The notes beneath the pieces are model-generated. The model was not told where the DNA came from and did no database searches. It saw only the letters and a list, made by a program, of their open reading frames with translations. Positions 16,927 to 24,670 of a stretch of DNA of 64,000 bases are shown here, piece by piece. Source of the stretch: SHLQ01 sp964451305 (GTDB lineage: Bacteria > Actinomycetota > Acidimicrobiia > Acidimicrobiales > SHLQ01); the NCBI GenBank assembly GCA_964451305.1, contig CAYVHV010000010.1, forward strand, positions 1 to 64,000. The letters run 5' to 3'. Each line of letters opens with the position of its first letter. Positions within the stretch are counted from its first letter, which is position 1. The translations under genes were made by a program, and so were the position numbers.

Positions 16927-17417
16927 TTCTCGGAATTGATCCCGGCCTGACCCGCTGCGGGTACGGCGTCGTCGATTGGCGTGGCCCAAACAAGGTCACG
17001 GCCATTTCGGCGGGGGTTATCCGTACCGGACACACCGAAGAACTCCCAAAAAGGCTGGCGACGCTCCACGTCGAGATCACCGAACTCATTCGAGAATTCG
17101 CCCCCGGTGTCGTCGCGGTCGAGCGCGTGCTGTTTCAGGTCAACGTCAGTACCGCAATGGCGGTCGGTCACGCGTCGGGAGTGGCGATGGCAGCGGGTGC
17201 AGTCGCTGGTTGTGAGGTCGTGCAATACAGCCCCAACGAGATCAAGCTCGCTGTCGCCGGGTATGGCAACGCCGACAAACAACAGGTCGAGCGGATGGTT
17301 CGAGCGCAGCTCAAACTCGACGTTGAGCTCAAACCCGTCGATGCCGCCGACGCCGTCGCCGTCGCGCTCTGTCACACGGCGATCGAAGGTGCCCCGACAC
17401 CTTCGGTGATCGTCTAG
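16920..17417 (+). CDS. ruvC: Crossover junction endodeoxyribonuclease RuvC
   Basis: 165 aa. RuvC is the Holliday-junction resolvase that cuts symmetric strands after RuvAB branch migration. The RNase H-fold acidic residues are visible in LGIDPGLTRCGYG (first Asp), AVERVLF (Glu) and the C-terminal DAADAVAVALCH (two Asp). ATG 16920 gives the usual MxVLGIDPG opening; an in-frame ATG at 16908 would add four residues. Neither has a clear Shine-Dalgarno. ruvA follows after 120 bp and ruvB after that. Candidate SOS boxes at both ruvC and ruvA fit damage-inducible control. Confidence 0.95.
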   Translation: MFVLGIDPGLTRCGYGVVDWRGPNKVTAISAGVIRTGHTEELPKRLATLHVEITELIREFAPGVVAVERVLFQVNVSTAMAVGHASGVAMAAGAVAGCEVVQYSPNEIKLAVAGYGNADKQQVERMVRAQLKLDVELKPVDAADAVAVALCHTAIEGAPTPSVIV

Positions 17418-17456
17418 CGCCAATTGCGCGCCACCGGCGGTGAATGGATGTAGTGT

Positions 17457-17470
17457 CGTACATCTGTTCG
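17457..17470. promoter_or_regulatory. Candidate LexA/SOS box upstream of ruvA
   Basis: CGTACATCTGTTCG, two mismatches to the degenerate Gram-positive SOS consensus and sharing CGTAC-N4-GTTCG with the site at ruvC. It lies 67 bp before the ruvA start in the ruvC-ruvA spacer. Confidence 0.3.
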
Positions 17471-17537
17471 TGAAGAAGTTCGCGGTGAACCAGATGGTCG
17501 TAAAGATGATGTTCATGAAGAAGGAAGGCTGCTCAGC

Positions 17538-18143
17538 GTGATTGGATCACTTCGAGGCACGCTGCTCGATCGCAGTCCAGATGGTGGCGAACTCCTCATC
17601 GAGGTCGGAGGCGTCGGCTATCGAGTGGCCGTTGCTCCCGCTGCATCAGCTCGCGCTGGGGCGATTGGTTCCGAAGCCTTTGTGCACGTCTACCACCAGC
17701 AACGCGAAGACGCTCAGCTCCTCTACGGGTTCAGTACCATCGACGAACGTCGAGTCTTCGAAGCCGTCATCTCCGCTCACGGTGTCGGCCCATCGCTCGG
17801 CATGGCCATTTTGTCGATCCACGGCCCAGCAGAGCTCAAGTCCGTTCTCGCCACCGAAGATATCGACGCACTGTGCGCCGTTCCAGGGGTCGGCAAAAAG
17901 ACCGCGACCCGCCTCCTGATCGAGTTGAAGTCAAAGCTCGACCTGCCCGATGTCGATCTCACCGCCATCGAACGTCCCGCGCCGGTCGAAGATGTGCCCG
18001 CGCACGTCGAGGTCCGTCAAGCCCTCGAATCGCTCGGATACAGCTCCGACGACGTCCGTCCCGTGCTCGCAAAGCTCCCGACCGAGGGTGACCCTGCGAT
18101 TCTCACGCGAGACGCGCTGCGCATGATGGCCGAGGGCGTCTAA
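17538..18143 (+). CDS. ruvA: Holliday junction branch-migration protein RuvA
   Basis: 201 aa. It binds the four-way junction as a tetramer and loads RuvB. Domain I (OB fold, about 1-63) opens with MIGSLRGTLLDRSPDG; domain II holds helix-hairpin-helix motifs (VISAHGVGPSLGMAIL and LCAVPGVGKKTATRLLIEL); domain III (about 150-201) contacts RuvB (QALESLGYSSDDVR). GTG 17538 has AAGGAAGG about 9 nt upstream. Its stop overlaps the ruvB start by one base. Confidence 0.95.
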   Translation: MIGSLRGTLLDRSPDGGELLIEVGGVGYRVAVAPAASARAGAIGSEAFVHVYHQQREDAQLLYGFSTIDERRVFEAVISAHGVGPSLGMAILSIHGPAELKSVLATEDIDALCAVPGVGKKTATRLLIELKSKLDLPDVDLTAIERPAPVEDVPAHVEVRQALESLGYSSDDVRPVLAKLPTEGDPAILTRDALRMMAEGV

Positions 18144-19192
18144 TGCGCGAAGAGCTGCTGTCGGCGAGCGGCACCGACGACGAACGCATCACCGAAGACC
18201 GAGACGAACTTGGGTTGCGACCGACGTCGCTCGACGATTTCGTTGGCCAAGAACAGCTCAAGGCTCACCTGCGGGTCATGCTTCAGGCCGCTCGTGGCCG
18301 TGACCAACCAATGGGGCACCTCTTGTTCGCTGGGCCACCGGGTCTCGGCAAGACGACGCTCGCCGCGATCATCGCGAACGAGATGGACGCCACCATCCAC
18401 ATCACCTCAGGCCCTGCCCTCGAAAAGGGCGGTGACCTCGCGGCGATCCTCACCAAACTCGAAGATGGCGATGTGTTGTTCATCGATGAGATCCATCGTC
18501 TTGCCCGCCCCGTCGAAGAAGTGCTGTACCCGGCAATGGAAGACTTCCAGCTCGACCTTGTCCTGGGCAAAGGTCCAGCGGCGCGCACGATGCGCCTTCC
18601 GGTCGCAAAATTCACCCTCGTTGGTGCCACAACTCGAACCGGTCTGATCACCGGTCCATTGCGCGATCGATTCGATTACCCGGCACGGTTGGACTTCTAC
18701 GAACCCGAAGAACTGCAATCCATCGTTACTCGCGCCGCCGGAATTCTTGACGTGACCGTCGACGAGAAGGGTGCCTTGGAGATCGCGGTCCGAAGTCGGG
18801 GTACTCCGCGAATCGCGAATCGCCTGCTGCGCCAAGTTCGAGACTTCGCTGAAGTCGAACGCGACGGCGCTGTCACCGAAGACGTTGCTCGTGACGGGCT
18901 CGAGTTCTTTGGGGTTGATAATCGAGGGCTGGATAAGGCAACTCGGGCGCTACTCAGCTCGCTCTGCAACATGTTCAAGGGCGGACCCGTTGGCTTGAAG
19001 ACCCTGTCGATCAGCGTCAGCGAGCCGGTCGAAACTGTCGAGGATGTCTACGAGCCGTACCTGATTCAACAGGGTCTGCTGATGCGAACTCCTAAGGGTC
19101 GTGTCGCCACCGCTGCAGCATGGCAACACCTCGGTCTGACGCCGCCGACCGAGTCTCCCGATACCGGGTTGCCCCAAGGCCTCTTCGACTAG
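18143..19192 (+). CDS. ruvB: Holliday junction branch-migration ATPase RuvB
   Basis: 349 aa. This AAA+ hexameric motor drives branch migration with RuvA. Walker A is GPPGLGKTT (about residue 60), Walker B LFIDEIHRL, sensor 1 GATTRTG, and the arginine finger lies in GPLRDRFDYP. The C-terminal winged helix contains EPYLIQQGLLMRTPKGRVAT. Start ATG 18143 overlaps the ruvA stop (TAATG), so translation is coupled. Confidence 0.96.
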   Translation: MREELLSASGTDDERITEDRDELGLRPTSLDDFVGQEQLKAHLRVMLQAARGRDQPMGHLLFAGPPGLGKTTLAAIIANEMDATIHITSGPALEKGGDLAAILTKLEDGDVLFIDEIHRLARPVEEVLYPAMEDFQLDLVLGKGPAARTMRLPVAKFTLVGATTRTGLITGPLRDRFDYPARLDFYEPEELQSIVTRAAGILDVTVDEKGALEIAVRSRGTPRIANRLLRQVRDFAEVERDGAVTEDVARDGLEFFGVDNRGLDKATRALLSSLCNMFKGGPVGLKTLSISVSEPVETVEDVYEPYLIQQGLLMRTPKGRVATAAAWQHLGLTPPTESPDTGLPQGLFD

Positions 19193-19321
19193 AGCTGCTG
19201 TCACCCGGTCGATCGCCGTTGTCTGCGCCGGGCGTCGGTGCGGCTTGTGCGCACTGTGTCCGCCCCATTCGCTGATGGCGAGGGAGCAAATGATGCGTCG
19301 AAGGGCGAAACTGGGAAGCGA

Positions 19322-20353
19322 ATGACACAGATCTCCGAGTTTGATTACGAGCTTCCGCCAGAGCGGATTGCCCAGGTTCCGCTCACCGAGCGGACCGCGT
19401 CGAAGTTGCTCATCGACCGGGGGAGTGCCGGTAGCGAGCATCGCCATGTTTCTGAGCTCGACCAGATCCTTCAACCCGGCGACCTCGTCGTCGTCAACGA
19501 CACCCGAGTATTGGCGGCTCGCTTGTTCACGCGACGTCCAACCGGTGGGGTTACCGAAGTCTTGCTGCTCGAACCCGATGGGCCCGCAGCGGTGGCGCTG
19601 GCGGCGGCGAGCTCGCAGTGGGTTGGCCTCGTCCGCCCGAGCAAGAAGGTGGCGCCCGGAACCGAGCTTACGATCGAGGGTGAAGACGATCTGGCGATAA
19701 CCGTTGGTGAAGACCTCGGCGAGGGGCGTCGTGCGCTCACGATCGAATCCAGTGATCTCGAAGGAGCGTTGCTGCGAGCCGGTGAGATGCCGTTGCCGCC
19801 CTACATCACCGAAACACTCGACGACTCCGACCGCTATCAGACCGTCTATGCCGACCAGCCCGGTAGCGCAGCAGCGCCGACCGCAGGACTGCACCTCACC
19901 GAATCACTGTTCGAACGGTTTGGCGAACGCGGAATCGAGACCGCCACCGTCGACCTGGTCGTTGGCCTCGATACGTTTCGTCCGGTCATGGTCGACGATC
20001 TCGATGACCACCACATGCATTCGGAGAAGTTTCGGGTGCCCGAAGAAACCGCAGCGAAGCTGGCCGGCGCATCGCGGGTGGTCGCCATTGGGACCACCAC
20101 CGTCCGAGCACTCGAGTCGTGGGCACGCTTTGGAAATACCGGCGCCACAAACCTCTTCATCCGAGATCCGTTCGAGTTTCAGGTCGTCGACGCATTGCTG
20201 ACCAACTTCCACATGCCCAAGAGCACGCTGCTCGTCATGATCGACGCGTTCATCGGGAGTCGGTGGCGGAACCTCTATGAAGAGGCACTGTCGGGCGACT
20301 ATCGATTTCTCTCGTTCGGTGACGCCATGCTCCTCGACCACCACGCCAACTAG
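19322..20353 (+). CDS. queA: S-adenosylmethionine:tRNA ribosyltransferase-isomerase QueA
   Basis: 343 aa. It converts preQ1-34 in tRNA to epoxyqueuosine by transferring the ribosyl moiety of SAM. Family segments include FDYELPPERIAQVPL at the N-terminus, VVNDTRVLAARL, GEMPLPPYI, YADQPGSAAAPTAGLH and VDALLTNFHMPKSTLLVM. The frame is open to 19238, but ATG 19322 is chosen because it gives the family N-terminus and has GGGAAG just upstream. tgt, which supplies preQ1-tRNA, follows 87 bp downstream, so the two act consecutively in queuosine synthesis. Confidence 0.95.
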   Translation: MTQISEFDYELPPERIAQVPLTERTASKLLIDRGSAGSEHRHVSELDQILQPGDLVVVNDTRVLAARLFTRRPTGGVTEVLLLEPDGPAAVALAAASSQWVGLVRPSKKVAPGTELTIEGEDDLAITVGEDLGEGRRALTIESSDLEGALLRAGEMPLPPYITETLDDSDRYQTVYADQPGSAAAPTAGLHLTESLFERFGERGIETATVDLVVGLDTFRPVMVDDLDDHHMHSEKFRVPEETAAKLAGASRVVAIGTTTVRALESWARFGNTGATNLFIRDPFEFQVVDALLTNFHMPKSTLLVMIDAFIGSRWRNLYEEALSGDYRFLSFGDAMLLDHHAN

Positions 20354-20398
20354 CCCGTTCGGGGGACTCTGGGACAGCGGAGCGTTCGCTATGGCAGA

Positions 20399-20404
20399 TA
20401 GTCT
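20399..20404 (+). promoter_or_regulatory. Candidate -10 element of tgt
   Basis: TAGTCT, the same hexamer as before yajC. A start about 7 nt downstream would give a leader of some 30 nt containing the GAAGG Shine-Dalgarno of ATG 20441. Confidence 0.35.
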
Positions 20405-20440
20405 CAGATGTCCCCGCAGCGAACGGATGAAGGCAAATTC

Positions 20441-21541
20441 ATGCGCACCAGTTTCAGTCTCGATCACCGCGATGGCCTTGCCCGTGCCGGCGTGGTCACA
20501 ACGGCCCGCGGGACCTTCACGACGCCAACCTTCATGCCCGTTGGTACCCGGGGAGCGGTCAAGCACCTGTCATCGGTCGACATGGAAGATCTCGGTGCGC
20601 AAGTCATCCTGGCGAACAACTATCACCTCATGCTTCGGCCAGGAGCAGACATCGTCGAGTCACTCGGCGGTATCCACGCGATGGCCGACTGGCACGGTCA
20701 TACCCTGACCGACTCGGGCGGTTACCAAGTCTTTTCCCTCGAACCGAAGATCTCCGACGAAGGTGCGGTCTTCAAATCCGTCTACGACGGCGACCGCATC
20801 ATGATGACCCCGGAGGGTGCTGTCGACACGCAGATCTCGATCGGTGCCGACATTCAGATGGTCCTCGACGTCTGCGCGGCTCTTCCAAGCTCCGATGCGA
20901 TCATCCGTGAAGCGCTCGATCGCACCGTCCTGTGGGCGGGGCGAGCCCGCGAGCACTTCCTGGCGCACCCGACAGCGTCACAGAAGCAAGCCCAGTTCGG
21001 AATTGTCCAAGGCGGACTCGATCTCGCGATGCGCAAAGAGAGCGCAGAGCGGACCATTGAGATTGGTTTCGACGGCTACGCGGTTGGGGGCCTTTCCGTT
21101 GGAGAACATCGAAGCGAATGGCACGAGCCACTGCTCGCAGCCACCGGAGCGCTACCTGTTGATCAGCCGCGGTATTTCATGGGCCTCGGTGATCCTGCGG
21201 GGATCGTCGATGCGGTGGCGCGAGGCATCGACATGTTCGACTGCGTGTTGCCGACCAGGCTTGCCCGTCACGGAACACTCCTGACGAACGAAGGCCGCGT
21301 CAACCTGACGCGACGCGAGTTCGCCACCGACGATCAACCAATCGACCCCGAAGGTCCAGCGTCGCGTTGGAGCCGCGGCTACCTGCGTCATCTCCTGGCG
21401 GTAAAAGAACCGACCGCTGCACGCATCCTCACCATGCACAACCTGTGGTGGCTGCTTCGCTTCGTCGACGACATGCGCACCGCCATCGCCGAGGAACGTT
21501 TCGAGGCGTTCGCCGCCGATGTCTACGAGCGCTGGGGTTGA
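20441..21541 (+). CDS. tgt: tRNA-guanine(34) transglycosylase Tgt lacking the zinc cysteines
   Basis: 366 aa. It exchanges guanine 34 for preQ1 in GUN-anticodon tRNAs. The catalytic features are intact: LTDSGGYQVFSL (general-acid/base Asp), GIVQGG, GYAVGGLSVGE, and GIDMFDCVLPTR with the nucleophile Asp. The structural zinc site is not. Where family members read CxCxxC between the conserved DPE/DSE and SRAYLxHL, this protein has DPEGPASRWSRGYLRHL (residues 305-310), which is three residues shorter and cysteine-free. Only the fourth ligand, H333 in TMHN, remains. ATG 20441 is preferred to ATG 20408 because of GAAGG 7 nt upstream. It lies in a queA-tgt-yajC-secDF order. Confidence 0.93.
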   Translation: MRTSFSLDHRDGLARAGVVTTARGTFTTPTFMPVGTRGAVKHLSSVDMEDLGAQVILANNYHLMLRPGADIVESLGGIHAMADWHGHTLTDSGGYQVFSLEPKISDEGAVFKSVYDGDRIMMTPEGAVDTQISIGADIQMVLDVCAALPSSDAIIREALDRTVLWAGRAREHFLAHPTASQKQAQFGIVQGGLDLAMRKESAERTIEIGFDGYAVGGLSVGEHRSEWHEPLLAATGALPVDQPRYFMGLGDPAGIVDAVARGIDMFDCVLPTRLARHGTLLTNEGRVNLTRREFATDDQPIDPEGPASRWSRGYLRHLLAVKEPTAARILTMHNLWWLLRFVDDMRTAIAEERFEAFAADVYERWG

Positions 21542-21582
21542 TTCCGTGGGGCGTGTGCGACCCCAAAGAACACGGTGACGGG

Positions 21583-21588
21583 TAGTCT
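21583..21588 (+). promoter_or_regulatory. Candidate -10 element of yajC-secD-secF
   Basis: TAGTCT in the 77-bp tgt-yajC spacer, about 30 nt before ATG 21619, whose Shine-Dalgarno-like GAGGGAAC follows. Confidence 0.35.
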
Positions 21589-21618
21589 CATGTCGGACAT
21601 TCGATCGAGGGAACAACC

Positions 21619-22002
21619 ATGTCAGCACTGATTCTGCCCCTACTGCTGTTTGCCGTCTTCTACTTCGTGCTCATTCGCCCGCAGCAACGGAAGATGAAAG
21701 AACAGCAAGCCCTCGTAAAGAAGGCAGGTCCCGGCGACCGCATCATGCTCAACTCGGGCATTTTCGGCACCATCACCGAGGTCGTCGGTGACGCGGCGTA
21801 CGTCGAACTCGCTGAAGGTATCGAGATTCTCGTATCCCGAGTCTTCATCCAAGACATCCTCGACGCGTTCCCAACCGAAGAACTCGACGCAGGTGACGGC
21901 GAAGAAGAAGATGACGACGAAGAGTGGGACGACGACGAAATGGATGTCGACGAGGACATTCAAGACGCGATCGACGAAGATGCCGACGAGGTCGACGCCT
22001 AG
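21619..22002 (+). CDS. yajC: Preprotein translocase subunit YajC with long acidic tail
   Basis: 127 aa. One N-terminal membrane helix (LILPLLLFAVFYFVLI) is followed by the family motif RPQQRKMKEQQ and the beta domain (GDRIMLNSGIFGTITEV). YajC associates with SecDF next to SecYEG. The last 42 residues are almost entirely Asp/Glu (about 27 of 42), far more acidic than usual for YajC. Since SecF in the same complex ends in a lysine-rich tail, the two tails may pair. secD begins immediately after the stop codon, so yajC-secD-secF form one operon. Confidence 0.92.
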   Translation: MSALILPLLLFAVFYFVLIRPQQRKMKEQQALVKKAGPGDRIMLNSGIFGTITEVVGDAAYVELAEGIEILVSRVFIQDILDAFPTEELDAGDGEEEDDDEEWDDDEMDVDEDIQDAIDEDADEVDA

Positions 22003-23481
22003 ATGGAAAGCCGCCAGCGCGGGTTTTTGATCGGCATCACCGTCGTATCGATCGCACTGCTCGTATTTACCTTCGTTGCGGGGAACACCCCGCTACTCGG
22101 ACTCGACCTTCAAGGTGGTGTCAGCGTCCGCTATCGCGCTGTTGATGCCGATGACTTCGACGACCCGGCCGAGCTTCAGATGCGCATCGATGAAGCGGTC
22201 GAGGTCATCCGTAACCGCGTGGATGGACTCGGCGTTGCCGAGCCGGAAATTCAGGCCGAAGGCGACGGCATCTTGGTGTCGCTTCCAGGTGTTGAAGACC
22301 AGGACCGTGCCCTCGAACTCGTTGGAGGCACCGCGGTACTCCGGTTCCGTCCGGTCATTCAGCAACTTCCACCGGGCGGCACCGATCGCCCCGAGCTCTA
22401 TCCGGACGACCTGCCGCTGGGACCCGATGGCTTCACGCCAGAAGATGACATCACCGAGAGTTCGTTCATCGTCGTCCCATCGGATCCGAACCTCGCCGTC
22501 CCCGCCCGATATGTCCTCGGGCCGACCGGAATGACCGGCGAAGGACTCTCCGATGCCGCAGGCTTCTTCGACGGCATCCAATGGGTCGTCACCGTCGACC
22601 TCGAGAGTGGGCCGCTCGGCGCGGATGCGTTCCGGGCCCTCACCGCAGAGTGCTTTATCGGCACGGCCAACTGCCCAGCAAATGCGGGTGGAACCGGCCA
22701 GATCGCCGTCGACCTCGACAACACCGTCATCAGCGCACCAAACGTGAACGCTGCCGACCTCGGCGATTCGTTCGTCATCTCCGGCACGTTCGACCAAGAG
22801 ACGGCAACGGGTCTTGGGCTGTCGCTACGCTTCGGTGCACTGCCGATTCAGCTCGAACCAGAGAACCAGCAGATCGTGTCGGCAACGATTGGTCAAGATG
22901 CGCTCGACGCAGGAATCATCGCCGGCATTATCGGGCTCATCCTCGTCTCGATCTTCATCATTGGCGTCTACCGAATGCTCGGCGTCATCGCCATGCTCAG
23001 CCTCGTGATCTCCGCGGCACTGCTGTGGTCGATCATTTCGTTCTTGGGGGCAAACCAAGGTCTCGCGTTAACGCTGGCCGGTATCACAGGCATCATTGTG
23101 TCCATCGGCGTTTCCGTCGACTCGAACATCGTCTATTTCGAGCACCTCAAAGAAGACGTCGCCAACGGTCGGACCCTGCGGACCTCGGTCGAAAAAGCGT
23201 TTCCCGTGGCCTTCTCGACCATCGTCAAGGCTGACGTTGCGTCGTTGATCGGCGCAGCGGTGCTCTATGCCCTCACCGTCGGCGCGGTGCGTGGCTTTGC
23301 GCTCTACCTCGGCATTGCCACCATCCTCGACCTCATCGCCACCTACTTCTTTATGGGGCCAGCAGTGCAATGGATATCGCGGGTGCCCAAGATTGCCGGT
23401 AACCCCGCACTCATTGGCATACCAGGGCTCACGCCCGATCGAATAGGAACCGACGACGCATCAGGATCGGACCAAGAATAG
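22003..23481 (+). CDS. secD: Protein translocase subunit SecD
   Basis: 492 aa with six predicted membrane helices, one at the N-terminus and five in the C-terminal half. The motif LGLDLQGGVSVRYRAVD follows helix 1, and the large P1 periplasm-side domain occupies about residues 40-285. SecD/SecF use the proton gradient to pull secreted proteins out of the channel. The membrane region shows GIIAGIIGLILVSIFIIGVY and GVSVDSNIVYFEHLKED. Its ATG directly follows the yajC stop and its stop overlaps the secF GTG by one base. Confidence 0.95.
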   Translation: MESRQRGFLIGITVVSIALLVFTFVAGNTPLLGLDLQGGVSVRYRAVDADDFDDPAELQMRIDEAVEVIRNRVDGLGVAEPEIQAEGDGILVSLPGVEDQDRALELVGGTAVLRFRPVIQQLPPGGTDRPELYPDDLPLGPDGFTPEDDITESSFIVVPSDPNLAVPARYVLGPTGMTGEGLSDAAGFFDGIQWVVTVDLESGPLGADAFRALTAECFIGTANCPANAGGTGQIAVDLDNTVISAPNVNAADLGDSFVISGTFDQETATGLGLSLRFGALPIQLEPENQQIVSATIGQDALDAGIIAGIIGLILVSIFIIGVYRMLGVIAMLSLVISAALLWSIISFLGANQGLALTLAGITGIIVSIGVSVDSNIVYFEHLKEDVANGRTLRTSVEKAFPVAFSTIVKADVASLIGAAVLYALTVGAVRGFALYLGIATILDLIATYFFMGPAVQWISRVPKIAGNPALIGIPGLTPDRIGTDDASGSDQE

Positions 23482-24659
23482 TGACCGCAACCAAGCTTCC
23501 TGAAACAAAACGTACTTTCGACTTTCCCGCACTTTGGCAGAAAGCGCTCGTGCTTTCTGGCGTCATCGTGCTAGCGAGCATTATCGCTCTCGTCGTCGGC
23601 GGGTTGAACCTCGGTATCGACTTCGAAGGCGGGACCACAGGCGAGGTGGAGACCGAACTCTCGCTCGATGACGTGAGCAATATGCTCCCCGGATCTGTTG
23701 GCTCCGAGTCGATTCTCCAAGAGGTCATTTCCGAAGACGGAACACGTCTCGTTCGAGTTCGTACCTCGGTCGAGATTGCATCCGAGGTCGACTTGCTTCG
23801 TGCGGCACTGAACGAAATTGGCGATGTCACGGCCTTTGAATCCGTCGGTCCGACGTGGGGCGCAGCGATTACCGAGAAGGCCATCCGAGCGTTGATCGTC
23901 TTCTTCATCGGCATCGCTGCATACATCTCGATCCGCCTTGAATGGAAGATGGCGATCGGTGCGCTCGTCGCGGTCGCGCACGACATCGTCATCAGCGTCG
24001 GCGCCTATGCGATCTTCCGTTTCGAAGTCACCCCGGCGACCGTCATTGCCTTCCTCACCATCATGGGTTACTCGCTGTACGACACGATCGTCGTGTACGA
24101 CAAAGTCCGCGATATCACCGCACGCGTGGGAGCGACCGGACGATACACCTACACCGAGATGATGAACCTGGCGCTCAACCAGGTGCTCGCACGCTCGATC
24201 AACACGACGATCACCTCGATCATCCCCGTGGTATCGATGCTCATCATCGGAGCGTTCATCCTCGGTGCGACCACGCTCCAAGAGTTCTCGATCGCTCTTC
24301 TCGTCGGCCTTGTCGTCGGCGGATACTCATCGCTGTTCATCGCATCGTTTGTCGTGACCAAGCTCAAAGAACGCGAGCCAGAGTACGAACAGATTTCGAA
24401 CAAGGTGGCGAAGAAGGGGGTCGACACCGACGGCGCGACCCGTTCGGTCGATGCAGACGACATCGTCGGTGGCGACTCGGTAGCTCGTAAAGCAAAGGCC
24501 AAAGCCAAAGCGGGGGCATCGGCGAAGTCCGGCGGTTCAACGTCATCGAAGTCGACGGGCAACGCTCCACCGAAACCAAAAAAGTCGAACAAGACCGGGT
24601 CGACGCCGGTCGCGAGCGGCGCACCACCTAAGCCTCGCAAGACCAAGAAGAAGAAATAG
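23481..24659 (+). CDS. secF: Protein translocase subunit SecF with lysine-rich C-terminal tail
   Basis: 392 aa. It has six predicted helices and the motif GIDFEGGTTGEVE after helix 1. The conserved helix-4 region reads FLTIMGYSLYDTIVVYDKVRD. It works with SecD as a proton-driven translocation aid. The folded part ends near residue 300, and the remaining 90 residues are a hydrophilic Lys/Ser/Pro tail ending KTKKKK, presumably cytoplasmic. The positive tail contrasts with the acidic YajC tail encoded two genes upstream. GTG 23481 overlaps the secD stop. Convergent with ppx across 11 bp. Confidence 0.95.
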   Translation: MTATKLPETKRTFDFPALWQKALVLSGVIVLASIIALVVGGLNLGIDFEGGTTGEVETELSLDDVSNMLPGSVGSESILQEVISEDGTRLVRVRTSVEIASEVDLLRAALNEIGDVTAFESVGPTWGAAITEKAIRALIVFFIGIAAYISIRLEWKMAIGALVAVAHDIVISVGAYAIFRFEVTPATVIAFLTIMGYSLYDTIVVYDKVRDITARVGATGRYTYTEMMNLALNQVLARSINTTITSIIPVVSMLIIGAFILGATTLQEFSIALLVGLVVGGYSSLFIASFVVTKLKEREPEYEQISNKVAKKGVDTDGATRSVDADDIVGGDSVARKAKAKAKAGASAKSGGSTSSKSTGNAPPKPKKSNKTGSTPVASGAPPKPRKTKKKK

Positions 24660-24670
24660 GCGCTCGCCGA

